A stretch of 59,467 nucleotides of DNA from contig MPML01000026.1 of assembly GCA_002238445.1 (NCBI GenBank), positions 1 through 59,467 on the forward strand, read 5' to 3'. The notes under the pieces were generated by a model. It saw nothing but the letters and a program-made list of their open reading frames with translations, was not told the DNA's origin and ran no database searches. Source of the DNA: Caldilineaceae bacterium bin5 (GTDB taxonomy: Bacteria; Chloroflexota; Anaerolineae; Caldilineales; Caldilineaceae). Numbering within the stretch: the stretch's first letter is position 1; each line of letters starts with the position of its first letter. This document shows, one piece after another, positions 1 through 8,670 of this stretch. Made by a program: the position numbers and the translations under genes.

Positions 1-80
1 CGGTGGGCGATGGTTTTGTAGGGGGGCGTTGCGGGGGCGCAGCCCCTGCACAAGGGAGGCCGCTTGCGGCCGACCGCCCA
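1..80. repeat. Structured dispersed repeat, copy 1 (left-truncated by window)
   Basis: This is the GC-rich 3' half of an element found again at 18308-18500, 38621-38825 and 40165-40381, all in the same orientation. The shared core runs from TGGTTTTGTAGGGG to CGACCGCCCA. Inside it are two hairpins: GCGGGGGC/GCCCCTGC with loop GCA, and GGCCGC/GCGGCC with loop TT. An outer GGGCG/CGCCC pairing would close them into a three-way junction. The copy starts at the window edge, so its 5' half is not visible. Confidence 0.8.
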
Positions 81-341
81 TAAAAAGCTCGGGGGACACC
101 AGCCACGCAGAATGCCTGAGATTGTATATGCAGGTTGGAAGTGGCGCAGTCGTCACCTGAGGCATACGAGAGTTCACCCCCATTGTGGGATGCCCCTTTC
201 GCACTCGTATCATTGACAGAGAAATGGCCTCTATTTACAATGTCAGTAGTCCTCGACGGGGGCTGCTCCAGAAAGTCCACGTGGTCCAGGCAGCCTTCGA
301 TTCACGCAATAACACAGTTGGTTCTGAAAGGATAAGAAGAT

Positions 342-860
342 ATGGATGTACATAAGACGGTCGCCTCCCAGTTCCACGCCGCCCTGTCAATGATGGAGCA
401 GACGGTGCGTACATGCCCTGACGATCTTTGGGATGTCCCCGGGCAGGTAAACCCGTTCTGGCGTGTTGCGTACCATGCACTCTTCTACGTGGATCTCTAT
501 CTGCAGCCGTCCGAGGAGGAGTTGACGCCGTGGGAAGAGGCGAGGGAAGGGTATCATTTTCTTGGGCCCTTGCCGGTGCCGCCGCATACGCCACAGCCCA
601 CAGCCGATCAGCCTTACAATCGAGAGGAGATTCTGGCCTATATCGACCATTTGCGATCGCATGTGGATCGCACGGTACCGACGATCGATCTGGCTGCACC
701 GTCGGGTTTCCACTGGCTGCCCTTCGACAAAATGGAACTTCAGATTTACAACATCCGTCATTTGCAGCAGCATGTGGGCGACCTGAGCACAGTATTGCTG
801 ACGCAGGCGGGTCTCGAAATCAATTGGGTTGGTAAGGGGCCTGAGCCGACGTCAGGTTAG
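342..860 (+). CDS. DinB-like four-helix-bundle metalloprotein
   Basis: A 172-residue protein with the size and helical pattern of the DinB/YfiT superfamily. This family holds a metal ion with three histidines and includes thiol transferases and many uncharacterised stress-linked proteins. Candidate ligands are H45 (AYHALFYVD) and H140/H144 (NIRHLQQH), the spacing expected for the family's helix 2 and helix 4. The ATG at 342 follows AAGGATAAGAAGAT, a usable ribosome-binding site. It stands alone between a dispersed repeat and the isomerase gene at 924, 63 bases downstream on the same strand, so the two could be co-transcribed. The family is clear, but substrate and partner are not visible. Confidence 0.75.
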   Translation: MDVHKTVASQFHAALSMMEQTVRTCPDDLWDVPGQVNPFWRVAYHALFYVDLYLQPSEEELTPWEEAREGYHFLGPLPVPPHTPQPTADQPYNREEILAYIDHLRSHVDRTVPTIDLAAPSGFHWLPFDKMELQIYNIRHLQQHVGDLSTVLLTQAGLEINWVGKGPEPTSG

Positions 861-923
861 GCTGCCCAGGGCGGTTTTCAGGGCAGGATTTAGTTAGCGG
901 ACAGTACTCACAGGAGAGCACCC

Positions 924-1808
924 ATGCATCTGTCAATGCACAACTGGATGCGCGCCGAACCGATCGATGTAACCATCAGACGGTTGGCACGTTACGGTTA
1001 CAAAAGCATCGAAATCAGCGGCGAGCCGGAGGTTTTCGATACGAAGGAGCTGCGCAAGCAACTGGCCGATAACGGAATCGCCTGTTGGGGTGCGGTCTCT
1101 CTGATGTTCGAAGGTCGGGATCTGATCCACGCGGACGAGGCTGTGCGCGCAACTTCAATCACCTACCTCAATGAATGCATCACGATGGTGAAGGAGTTGG
1201 ACGGCTACGAAATGACTATTGTGCCGTCGCAGGTGGGCAAGGTGGCTGCGATGGACACGCCGGAGCAGGAGTGGGCCTGGGCTGTGGAGAGCTTGAAGGA
1301 AGTCTATGTCCATGCACAGAAGGAAGGAATACGCATGGCGCTGGAGCCGCTCAACCGTTTCGAGACCAATTTCCTGAACCGGGCCGACCAGGCCATGCTG
1401 CTGGCTGAGGAGGTAGGGCCGGACTGCGGTGTATGCATCGACACGTTCCACCTCAACATTGAAGAGGCCGACATGATCGAGGCGATCAAAAGTTCGAAGG
1501 AGCGCCTGGTTGATTTTCATGTGGCTGATAACAACCGCATGGCCTGCGGTATGGGCTCGCTGGACTGGCCCCTGATCATTGGAACCTTGAAGGAGATTGG
1601 TTACGACGGCGCGGTGACGGTGGAGTTTGTGGCGCCGCTGGATAGAACGCCGGCAAATCCATACCGGAATGCAGTTGCGGCCGCGGAGCAGGAACTGACA
1701 CCAGAACAGCTGCAATTCATCCAGGACCACGGCAGCGGCGTGCTGTCGGAGGAGTTCTACAGCTGGTTGGTTGAAGAGACGGCGAAAACACTTCTGCCCC
1801 TGATTTGA
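924..1808 (+). CDS. Sugar phosphate isomerase/epimerase (xylose isomerase-like TIM barrel)
   Basis: A 294-residue AP-endonuclease-2-type TIM barrel of the family that includes myo-inosose dehydratase, hydroxypyruvate isomerase and tagatose/psicose epimerases. Metal-site signatures are visible in order: MALEPLNRFE (Glu), CIDTFHLNIEE (Asp, His), VDFHVADNNR (His) and VTVEFV (Glu). ATG 924 follows a good AGGAGA. The gene converges on the oxidoreductase ending at 1833, the last gene of a sugar-transport operon. These enzymes often work with Gfo/Idh/MocA dehydrogenases on inositol-like or keto sugars, so a shared pathway is a reasonable inference. The exact substrate cannot be read from sequence. 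Confidence 0.8.
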   Translation: MHLSMHNWMRAEPIDVTIRRLARYGYKSIEISGEPEVFDTKELRKQLADNGIACWGAVSLMFEGRDLIHADEAVRATSITYLNECITMVKELDGYEMTIVPSQVGKVAAMDTPEQEWAWAVESLKEVYVHAQKEGIRMALEPLNRFETNFLNRADQAMLLAEEVGPDCGVCIDTFHLNIEEADMIEAIKSSKERLVDFHVADNNRMACGMGSLDWPLIIGTLKEIGYDGAVTVEFVAPLDRTPANPYRNAVAAAEQELTPEQLQFIQDHGSGVLSEEFYSWLVEETAKTLLPLI

Positions 1809-1832
1809 GGACCGCAATTCGCGGCGCGGCCA

Positions 1833-2876
1833 CTAGAGAGAGATCCGCCTGCCCTCTCGCGCTGATTGATACGCCCCTAATATCATTTCCACTGACTTGC
1901 GCCCTTCCTCGGCGCTGACGTGCTCATCGCTTAACCCGCGCACGTAATCGATAAATGGCCGCGGTACGCCCGCGATGCGTTCTCCCTGGCTGGCTGGGAT
2001 CGGCAGATGAAACTCTTCCCAGTCGCTGTCGCCTTGTCGGATCATGCGCAATGGGGCGACGCCTGGCGGGCGCGGCGGTAGAGTGGACACGGCGTCGCCG
2101 TAGTCCTGAATGATAGTGCCTTCGGCGCCATAGATCTCGGTCGTGTTGACGCCGGCAACCGTGGTGGAGCCATTGAACAGGGTGCCCAAAGCGCCGCTCT
2201 CGAAACGGAACAGAGCGATCCCGTTGTCGTCAGGAGCAACATTCGAAACGATGTTGTCTATTTCGGCCATGACCCGCTTGGCTGGGCCAAACGTCCAGTA
2301 GAACCAGTCGGCCGCGTGAATGGCGTCGTCGAAGAACATGCCGACGTTAGAAACGGGATCGACGTGCCAACGGGAGGGACCGGTGAAAAAGGCCTCGTTG
2401 TTGAGTACGTTAATACAGTGCCGGCGCCGCACAACTGCAATTTCGCCAACTGCTTTCGCGTCAACCAGTTCTTTGATCTTGCGATTGACCGGGTCCTGCC
2501 GCATCTGGAAGGCGACGCTGAACTTTACGCCGGTGCGGCGAACGGTTTCGATGATATGATCGCAGTCGTCGAGCGTTGTTGCCAGCGGCTTCTGGCAGAG
2601 GATCGCCTTGCCGGCCGCGGCGGCCAGTTCTACATACTGGGCATGACGATTTGTCTCGGTTGCAACGATGATGGCGTCGATATTGGGGTCGTCGGAGACG
2701 GCCTCGGCGTCGGCGCGGAACTCCATGCCGAACGCGGCGGCAGCTTCGCGTCCTCGCTGCTCGTTGTCGTCCCAGCAAGAAACCAGTTCGACGTCGTCGA
2801 AGTCCTGCATCACGCGGCAGTAGGCGTTGCTGTGACCGTGGGCGTGGCTTAACACGCCGATACGTACCTTATCCAT
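1833..2876 (-). CDS. Gfo/Idh/MocA family oxidoreductase
   Basis: A 347-residue NAD(P)-dependent sugar or inositol dehydrogenase-like protein with an N-terminal Rossmann fold (about 1-120) and a C-terminal substrate domain. The nucleotide loop is atypical: the start reads VRIGVLSHAHGHSN instead of the GxGxxG of most members. The usual EKP motif is QKP (LCQKPLATTLDD). A His pair in the active-site region is present (FDDAIHAADWFYW). SD GAGGAAATCCC precedes the ATG. It is the last gene of the minus-strand operon that begins at 9669 and lies 40 bases after the MalG-type permease, which suggests it oxidises the imported sugar or a derivative. The loop change makes cofactor use less certain. Confidence 0.85.
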   Translation of the reverse strand: MDKVRIGVLSHAHGHSNAYCRVMQDFDDVELVSCWDDNEQRGREAAAAFGMEFRADAEAVSDDPNIDAIIVATETNRHAQYVELAAAAGKAILCQKPLATTLDDCDHIIETVRRTGVKFSVAFQMRQDPVNRKIKELVDAKAVGEIAVVRRRHCINVLNNEAFFTGPSRWHVDPVSNVGMFFDDAIHAADWFYWTFGPAKRVMAEIDNIVSNVAPDDNGIALFRFESGALGTLFNGSTTVAGVNTTEIYGAEGTIIQDYGDAVSTLPPRPPGVAPLRMIRQGDSDWEEFHLPIPASQGERIAGVPRPFIDYVRGLSDEHVSAEEGRKSVEMILGAYQSAREGRRISL

Positions 2877-2916
2877 GGGATTTCCTCGGAGTTTAGTGGG
2901 TGACGGGACTGAGAGG

Positions 2917-3855
2917 TCAGGCTTTCAAGCCGCCGGCGGTCAGGCCGCGCACATAGTGTCTCATGCCGAATGAAAACAGGACGATAAGGGGAATGGCGGC
3001 CAGGATGTAGCCGGCCATCTGCGGGCCGAGGTCGGTTACGCCGATTTCGGAGGTAAACTGGGTCAAGGCCACGGCCACGACCTGGCGTTTCGGGCTGGAG
3101 ATGACGACCAAGGGCCACATGAACTGGTTGTATGTCGTCACGAGCCTGACGACCGCGACCGTCACGAGAATTGGCGCGGAAAGCGGCACCGCGATCCGTA
3201 TGAAGCTCTGCAGTTCGCTGGCGCCGTCGATGCGGGCGGCGTCGAAAAACTCCTCCGGCAGAGTAGCGAAAAAGCTGCGGCAGAGCAGCAGGGCGAACAC
3301 CTGCCCGCCCGATGTCCACGGCAGAATCAGCGCCCAGTAGGTGTTCTCCAGCCCCATATTGAGGATAAGCACATAGGCGGGGATGAGCGTCAGAATGGGA
3401 GGAATCATCAGCAGGGCGAGGATTCCTGTATAAAGCATCTCCTTGCCTGGGAAACGGTGGCGGGCGAAAACGTAGCCGCTCAGACTGGCGAGCACAACTG
3501 TTGCCGTGGTGGAGGTGCCGGAAGTCAGAATGGAGTTGAGGATTGACCGCCAGATCGCAAGGGAGCCCAGAGTGAAATTTACCCAGCGATATGGATTGGG
3601 CAGGGACCAGAATCGTCCGTAGATCTGGCCGTTGTCCTTAAGAGCGAGCACAATCAGGTAGAGGATAGGGATGAACGTGATAAAAAGCAGTATGATCAAT
3701 ATGGCATACAGGATAATTTGCCCGGCGTTAAACTTGGGGGCTCTGAAGAGGGAGGTCGACGCGTACATGCTCCCCCCTTCGGTTTCGCCGCTTTGGTTGT
3801 CCCCTGTGACCGGAAGAGGCTGTTCCGACTCTTTTTGTCCCTGTGCCGATACCAT
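2917..3855 (-). CDS. Carbohydrate ABC transporter permease (MalG-type)
   Basis: Inner-membrane permease subunit with six predicted membrane segments and the cytoplasmic EAA loop FDAARIDGASELQSF that docks on the ATPase. ATG 3855 begins one base after the stop of the preceding permease, which suggests translational coupling and gives 312 residues. A second ATG at 3768, with a purine-rich GGGGGG just upstream, would give 283 residues, closer to the usual MalG length, and is a real alternative. Together with the fusion permease and the lipoprotein at 6036 it forms a type I sugar importer. No MsmX/UgpC-type ATPase gene is in the operon, so a shared ATPase elsewhere is likely. Confidence 0.92.
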   Translation of the reverse strand: MVSAQGQKESEQPLPVTGDNQSGETEGGSMYASTSLFRAPKFNAGQIILYAILIILLFITFIPILYLIVLALKDNGQIYGRFWSLPNPYRWVNFTLGSLAIWRSILNSILTSGTSTTATVVLASLSGYVFARHRFPGKEMLYTGILALLMIPPILTLIPAYVLILNMGLENTYWALILPWTSGGQVFALLLCRSFFATLPEEFFDAARIDGASELQSFIRIAVPLSAPILVTVAVVRLVTTYNQFMWPLVVISSPKRQVVAVALTQFTSEIGVTDLGPQMAGYILAAIPLIVLFSFGMRHYVRGLTAGGLKA

Positions 3856-3856
3856 T

Positions 3857-5887
3857 TCAGGCCTCATATTCGGTGGAGGAACGGACGTATCGCATATTAA
3901 TGATCGTGCCCGCAAGAATTATCAAGAAGAGAATCATGCCGATGGCCGAAGCTACTCCCATGCGGTCCATGCGCATTGCCAGGTAGTAGAGTTCCAGCGC
4001 AGGTGTGTAGGTGGCTGCGCCAGGGCCGCCGCCTGTTGTCAGGAAGACAAGCTCGAATGTCTGCACAGCATTGATGAAATTGAGAATCAGGAGCAGCTTG
4101 ATCTGGCCCATGAGCAGGGGCAGGTCGATAGTCCAGAAGCGGCGCCAGGTGCTGGCTCCGTCGACGAGACTGGCGTCGATAATCTCGTTGGAAATTGAGA
4201 TGAGGCCGCCATAAAATATGAGCAGTGCGAATGCGTTTACCCAGGGCACGCCGATAAAGATAATGGCGCCCAGAGATACGCTGGCATCTCCGTACCATAC
4301 CCGTGTCAGGTTTTCCAAGCCGAAGAGTTTAAGGCTTTCGTTGAGGAGGCCGATGGCGGGATCGTAGATGTTGTTCCAGACCAGGATCTCGACCACTGCC
4401 GGCAGAACGATGGGCACGACGAAGAGGGTTCGGAACCAATACTGTGAGAACTTGTTACGCACATTGAAGATGAATTCTGCTACCAACAGCGGAAAAGTCA
4501 TTGTCTTAATGATCGAGACAACGACCAGGATGCCGGCGTTGCGGAAGCCGGAGAGGAAAAAGCGATCTTCCAACAGGAATTCAAAATTGGCAAACCCCAC
4601 CCATTCCGTGCTGACACCGGGACTCCATTTGGTGAATGCATGATAAAGGCCGGAGAAGGCAGGATAGTAGTTAAAGGTCAGCAGTAGGAGCAATGTCGGC
4701 AGGATCAACAGGTAGGAAAGCCGCGCCCTCCACATGGTTTGCAGGAGGCCAATGGGTCCAGCGGCGCTGCGTTGGTAGATCAACTGGCCGGAGGCGGTGT
4801 TGCGGGCGGCCCATGTGGCCAACAGAATCAGCAGCGCGAATACGCCTACCAGAATGAAAATGAGTCTCTGACGTTGGGCTGTCGACTGGGCGGCTCCAGC
4901 TACGGCCGCGGCCCGGTCGTAATAGCGGGCGGCGCCGGCGATGGTTCCGATGGCCAAGCGGCTGCCATCCCCAGCCAAAGCGACGCTCAACACATCATCG
5001 TCTTGCCTGAAGCGGTGCGTGAGTGTGCCATCGCCTGCTAAAAGATAGGCGCTGCCGTCCTCCGAGCCGACAAGGGCGGTGGAGCTGTCGGCGGCAAGCG
5101 CTACGCCGACTATTGTATCCTCGGCCTCAAAGCGCCAGATTTCATCTCCATTGGCGCCATTCAGAAGGATTGCAGTGCCGTCTTCCGTACCCGCCAGAAT
5201 GCGGGCGCCGTTCGGCGTCACCGAAACGGACTGCACGCTGTAGTCAAGACCGGCCTGTAGCAGCGCCTTGCCAGTGCGGCTGTAGATGGTGATCAGCCCG
5301 TCACTGGAGCCAACTACGACGCGTGCCTGTTCGCCACTGCCGTAAATGTCAACTGCCTCTACACCGATGCCCAACACTTCCTGCCAGACGATGTTTCCCT
5401 CACCGTCAAGGACATAGACGGTCAGATCATCGGATGTTGCGGCGACGAGTGAGCCGTCACTGGCGACTGCCGCATTGTTCATCGGCCGGGAAGCCTTGTG
5501 CTTCCATAGTGCATTGCCGTCCCCGTCGAGCAGGTAGACGAAGCGATCCTCTGATGCCACCGCCAGCCACTGCCCGTCTGGTGAGATGTCCACCCCGGAA
5601 ATACTATTTTCGGCTTCGAATTGCCCGATTAATTCTCCTGAACTGTCTAGCACTCGCAGTGTATTATCACGGCTGCCAATAACCACGCGGCCGCCGTCTG
5701 CCGTGAGAGCAAGCGCCTGTATGCGGTTTGCAGTGTCTTGACCCCATAGCTGACCATCAGGGGACTGTGCGGCAAGAGGCAGAGCCAGGCCCAACAAGAG
5801 GGAAGTGGCGAGGGCTATGGCGAGGGCTATGCTGCATACTGCCGGTCTGAGGCGGATGGCGCTACTGGCTGAACGCCAACACGACAT
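3857..5887 (-). CDS. MalF-type ABC permease fused to an extracytoplasmic seven-bladed beta-propeller
   Basis: 676 residues from ATG 5887, chosen because AGGAG lies five bases upstream; starts at 5971 and 5911 lack a ribosome-binding site. The order is: signal peptide (about 12-41, ending LPLAAQS); seven WD40/PQQ-like repeats (about 45-330) with the recurring pattern VALxxDGxxLxxGSEDGxxYLLxxxG; a membrane helix (LIFILVGVFALLILLATW); a short cytoplasmic linker; and a standard MalF core of about 290 residues with EAA loop IDASLVDGASTWRRF. The extra helix puts the propeller outside and the MalF N-terminus inside, so the topology is self-consistent. Ordinary MalF-like permeases are about 300 residues. 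The propeller might sense or bind ligand, or interact with the lipoprotein at 6036; its role is not known. Confidence 0.88.
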   Translation of the reverse strand: MSCWRSASSAIRLRPAVCSIALAIALATSLLLGLALPLAAQSPDGQLWGQDTANRIQALALTADGGRVVIGSRDNTLRVLDSSGELIGQFEAENSISGVDISPDGQWLAVASEDRFVYLLDGDGNALWKHKASRPMNNAAVASDGSLVAATSDDLTVYVLDGEGNIVWQEVLGIGVEAVDIYGSGEQARVVVGSSDGLITIYSRTGKALLQAGLDYSVQSVSVTPNGARILAGTEDGTAILLNGANGDEIWRFEAEDTIVGVALAADSSTALVGSEDGSAYLLAGDGTLTHRFRQDDDVLSVALAGDGSRLAIGTIAGAARYYDRAAAVAGAAQSTAQRQRLIFILVGVFALLILLATWAARNTASGQLIYQRSAAGPIGLLQTMWRARLSYLLILPTLLLLLTFNYYPAFSGLYHAFTKWSPGVSTEWVGFANFEFLLEDRFFLSGFRNAGILVVVSIIKTMTFPLLVAEFIFNVRNKFSQYWFRTLFVVPIVLPAVVEILVWNNIYDPAIGLLNESLKLFGLENLTRVWYGDASVSLGAIIFIGVPWVNAFALLIFYGGLISISNEIIDASLVDGASTWRRFWTIDLPLLMGQIKLLLILNFINAVQTFELVFLTTGGGPGAATYTPALELYYLAMRMDRMGVASAIGMILFLIILAGTIINMRYVRSSTEYEA

Positions 5888-5914
5888 GCCGCTCCTGTGC
5901 AGGAGCGGCATGTC
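5883..5914 (-). promoter_or_regulatory. Perfect hairpin containing the fusion permease's SD and start codon
   Basis: Arms GACATGCCGCTCCTG and CAGGAGCGGCATGTC are perfectly complementary (15 bp) around a two-base centre. On the transcribed minus strand the 3' arm carries AGGAG and the ATG at 5887, so both translation signals would be paired when the hairpin forms. It lies between the abundant lipoprotein message and the permease, where operons often lower translation of membrane subunits. Whether it responds to a ligand or only sets subunit ratio is unknown. Confidence 0.75.
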
Positions 5915-6002
5915 TGGTGCACCATATTGTGAACGAGCTTTCGCCCGTACGCGATACAAGGAAGACGCCATAGTTAGTCGTTAGCGTAAGCTGGACATCT
6001 AG

Positions 6003-6025
6003 CCGTCGTCCGAGAAGGACGGCGG
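6003..6025 (-). other. Intercistronic hairpin after the sugar-binding lipoprotein gene
   Basis: CCGCCGTCC and GGACGACGG pair over nine positions with one mismatch around the loop TTCTC, ten bases after the lipoprotein stop. There is no T-tract, so it is unlikely to terminate transcription. In transport operons such a structure commonly protects the upstream message from 3' decay. It precedes the larger start-site hairpin at 5883-5914. Confidence 0.5.
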
Positions 6026-6035
6026 ACTCTGTCTG

Positions 6036-7766
6036 TTAGTACGGTCCAGCAGCGACCCAACCCGGCGGTCGTTTTTCAGGGCTGTCCAGGTCTTCGTGCG
6101 TCAGGTTGAGGAATTCCAACAGACCATCAAAGTTGTCTTCGAGCAGAGACTGATAGCCGGCGGCGAACTCTTCGGCCGTCAGCTTGCCTTCAAAGAATTC
6201 CTGAACCATGATCGACCATTCGCGTTTGGTTTCTTCATATTTGAAGAAGCCGCGGGCGACAGCGTCGCCTGGCGCGCCGGGCTTTTCATAGTTGCCGATG
6301 AAGACGCTCTGGGCGAAAATCTCCTCCCATTTCCCCGGCAGCGAAACGTTCTTGATCAGAGGCGGACCAGCGATGCCACCCTGGAGGTTCTCGGTATCCA
6401 GTTTGTTCTCGAGGAAGATCTGCATCCCCTGCGGACTTGTCCAGAACATGACAAAGTCGACTTCGAGATCGTTCTGGGCGCGGTCCTTGAGCGGCAAGGC
6501 CAGGTAGCCAGAGGTCAATTCGTTGGCGCGGGCGGTGCCCTGTACGCAGGGTCCTTCGATCGTGGGGAAGGCAAAGCGCCCGTATTCGAACTCGACGGCT
6601 GCGGCCGAATCCTCTTCGGTTACTTCAGCCTGACCACCGTACTCACCCTGTGCCAGCGAGCGGATGTCCTTGGGCAAGCTGGTGTAGATACCGCCGTGCA
6701 CCATGCGCATGGCAGCTCTCTGGGTCAGGAAGAGCGGGTAAGCATCGGTCATGCCGGTCCAACCTTCGGGTACAAAGCCGTTCGCCGTCTTGAAGATGCG
6801 CCCGACCTGGGTCATCATTTCGACGGTGCACTCGTTGTTGAAGTTGATATCGCCTTCGCGCAATGCCTGGAGGTGACGGGCGATATTGACGGAGACGCGG
6901 TCGGGGTCATCGTTGCGCACGTCGGTGGGATCGTATGACCACGTGTCGTCGATCCCCTCGCGGAAGCACCAGTCGCCTTCCTGGCACTGGATGATCTGGA
7001 GGTCGTCGCGGTGGTACTGGTCCATTGCCGAGCGCATCAGCCAGGGCATGCGGCCGCCGCCCCAAATCTGCTCAGTTGTACCTTCAATGGCGATGGGGAT
7101 GAGGCCGGCGTCGCGCAGCTTCTCGTTCCACTCGACAAACTGATCCCAGGTGGGGCGCGGCGGGACATCGGTGATGCCGGCCTGTTCAAAGTGAACCTTG
7201 TTGTAGATCCAGAAGGTCTGGACCGACTGGTAAGGCATGGTGAACATCTGGCCGGTATTAGGGTCGCGCACCAGGTTCAAGCCCCACTCTTCGAAGCTTT
7301 CCACCCATTTTTCGCCCGTGTAGGGATTCACTTTGTTGAGGTACTGTCCCCAGTCGACCAGGCGGCCTTCCTGGGCGAATTCCCGCAAGTGGGGCGACTC
7401 GATCAGCGAGACGCGCGGCACTTCCGAGGTGAATTGGGAGCGAATCCACTGGAGATAGGCGTCCACGCCCGGCGGCTTAAGCTCGACCAGAACGTCGACA
7501 TCCGGGTGCATCTCCATGTAGGCATCGGCAATCGCCTGGTAGGTCTGCACGTCGTTCGAAGCGATGCTGATGACGACTTCGCCGCTCATCTCCATTGCTT
7601 CTTCTTCGGATTCCTCGATCTCGACGACCTCTTCATCAGCGGGCGCCGCTTCTTCGGCGGCGGGCGAATCTCCAGCCATCCCGCTGTCTGCGGGCGCGCC
7701 GCAAGCTGCCAGGATGACCAGCGCCAACAGCAGGAGCAGGCCGAGACCGGTTCGGTAAAGTTTCAT
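6036..7766 (-). CDS. Extracellular sugar-binding lipoprotein of an ABC importer
   Basis: 576-residue family-1-type solute-binding protein. It has a lipoprotein signal peptide with lipobox LAAC (Cys at about 22) followed by an acidic Ala/Glu-rich tether (about 25-60), then the two-lobed binding fold beginning VVISIASNDVQTYQAIADAY. It is longer than the usual 420-450 residues of the family because of the tether and inserts between about 270 and 420. SD AAAGGA precedes ATG 7766. It sits directly before the propeller-fused permease and after the dioxygenase gene. Expected ligands are mono- or oligosaccharides; the exact one cannot be read from the sequence. Confidence 0.9.
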   Translation of the reverse strand: MKLYRTGLGLLLLLALVILAACGAPADSGMAGDSPAAEEAAPADEEVVEIEESEEEAMEMSGEVVISIASNDVQTYQAIADAYMEMHPDVDVLVELKPPGVDAYLQWIRSQFTSEVPRVSLIESPHLREFAQEGRLVDWGQYLNKVNPYTGEKWVESFEEWGLNLVRDPNTGQMFTMPYQSVQTFWIYNKVHFEQAGITDVPPRPTWDQFVEWNEKLRDAGLIPIAIEGTTEQIWGGGRMPWLMRSAMDQYHRDDLQIIQCQEGDWCFREGIDDTWSYDPTDVRNDDPDRVSVNIARHLQALREGDINFNNECTVEMMTQVGRIFKTANGFVPEGWTGMTDAYPLFLTQRAAMRMVHGGIYTSLPKDIRSLAQGEYGGQAEVTEEDSAAAVEFEYGRFAFPTIEGPCVQGTARANELTSGYLALPLKDRAQNDLEVDFVMFWTSPQGMQIFLENKLDTENLQGGIAGPPLIKNVSLPGKWEEIFAQSVFIGNYEKPGAPGDAVARGFFKYEETKREWSIMVQEFFEGKLTAEEFAAGYQSLLEDNFDGLLEFLNLTHEDLDSPEKRPPGWVAAGPY

Positions 7767-7862
7767 TGACTTTTTCCTTTCGTTGTGGCTGCAATGATTA
7801 CGATTTCGTGCTCTTCGCTCTATGTCGCAAGAGGCCGAAGCAGGCCAGTGGAATGTTTGTGA

Positions 7863-8648
7863 TCAATCCTCCGCAAAAGGAAAGGTACCTTCGTAACCGA
7901 GCGTGTCCAAGGTGAACTGGGGATTGCTGACAAACTTGATGCCGGGAAACATCGGATTCTGCTGGTAGTGAAGGACGATATTGGCGCGAATCTCGCCTTC
8001 CGGATCCGGTCCCATCTTTGCGCCCTGGTGAGGAATGTGGCTGTAGAATACGACCGCGTCACCCGCCATCGGATACAAATGAGCCAAGTCTTGCTGGTCG
8101 CACCAGCTCTGGAAGGGATCGTTACGATCCTCGGTATAGCGCAGGAATGGGATCAGGTCCTCAGGAACGGGCCGGTCGAAGCAGTTCTTGACGAAGGTCA
8201 GGCGTGCTCGGTCGGGTGTGTTGTCGGTCAAATAGAATGTGGAGTTCAGGCAAAGGCCAAGCATTGGATTCTTGGCTTCGGATTTCTCCGTCTGGTAGTA
8301 ATAGTCGGAGAAATCCATGTGCCATTCCTGCAGGTACTCCGCCGGGTTGACGTGGGCGCGCAGACTGCGCAGCTGGCACTGCTTTCCCATAACGGCGTGC
8401 AGGTAGGGGGCGACGCTCTCGTGTCCAATCAGCTCGCCTGACAACTGGGGTTCCAGGGCGAGCAGCTTCTCGAATGCAACATTGCCTACGCCGTTGCTGA
8501 TTTCGTAGGCGCCGAGATCGTAGAGAGCGTAAAGCACGGTCTTCCACTGTTCCACCCTCTCAGGGGGCAGCGCGTTGGGAATTAAGATGAAACCTTCGCG
8601 GTTTAGCTGATCGAGCTGCAGCTGGATTTCAGGAGAGTGCTGGTCCAT
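7863..8648 (-). CDS. Phytanoyl-CoA dioxygenase (PhyH) family protein
   Basis: 261-residue Fe(II)/2-oxoglutarate-dependent oxygenase of the double-stranded beta-helix fold. The iron triad is visible as HxD in EWHMDFSDYYY and the distal His in SHIPHQGAK. The 2-oxoglutarate Arg is probably in EGEIRANIVLHY. PhyH proteins hydroxylate or remove groups from small molecules, and bacterial members have many substrates. The gene lies 22 bases after the oxidoreductase at 8671-9669 and about 100 bases before the lipoprotein gene, so it is probably part of the same catabolic operon, acting on the imported compound or a methylated or otherwise protected sugar. The substrate is inference only. Confidence 0.85.
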   Translation of the reverse strand: MDQHSPEIQLQLDQLNREGFILIPNALPPERVEQWKTVLYALYDLGAYEISNGVGNVAFEKLLALEPQLSGELIGHESVAPYLHAVMGKQCQLRSLRAHVNPAEYLQEWHMDFSDYYYQTEKSEAKNPMLGLCLNSTFYLTDNTPDRARLTFVKNCFDRPVPEDLIPFLRYTEDRNDPFQSWCDQQDLAHLYPMAGDAVVFYSHIPHQGAKMGPDPEGEIRANIVLHYQQNPMFPGIKFVSNPQFTLDTLGYEGTFPFAED

Positions 8649-8670
8649 TGTTCATCCTCGCAACGAATCG

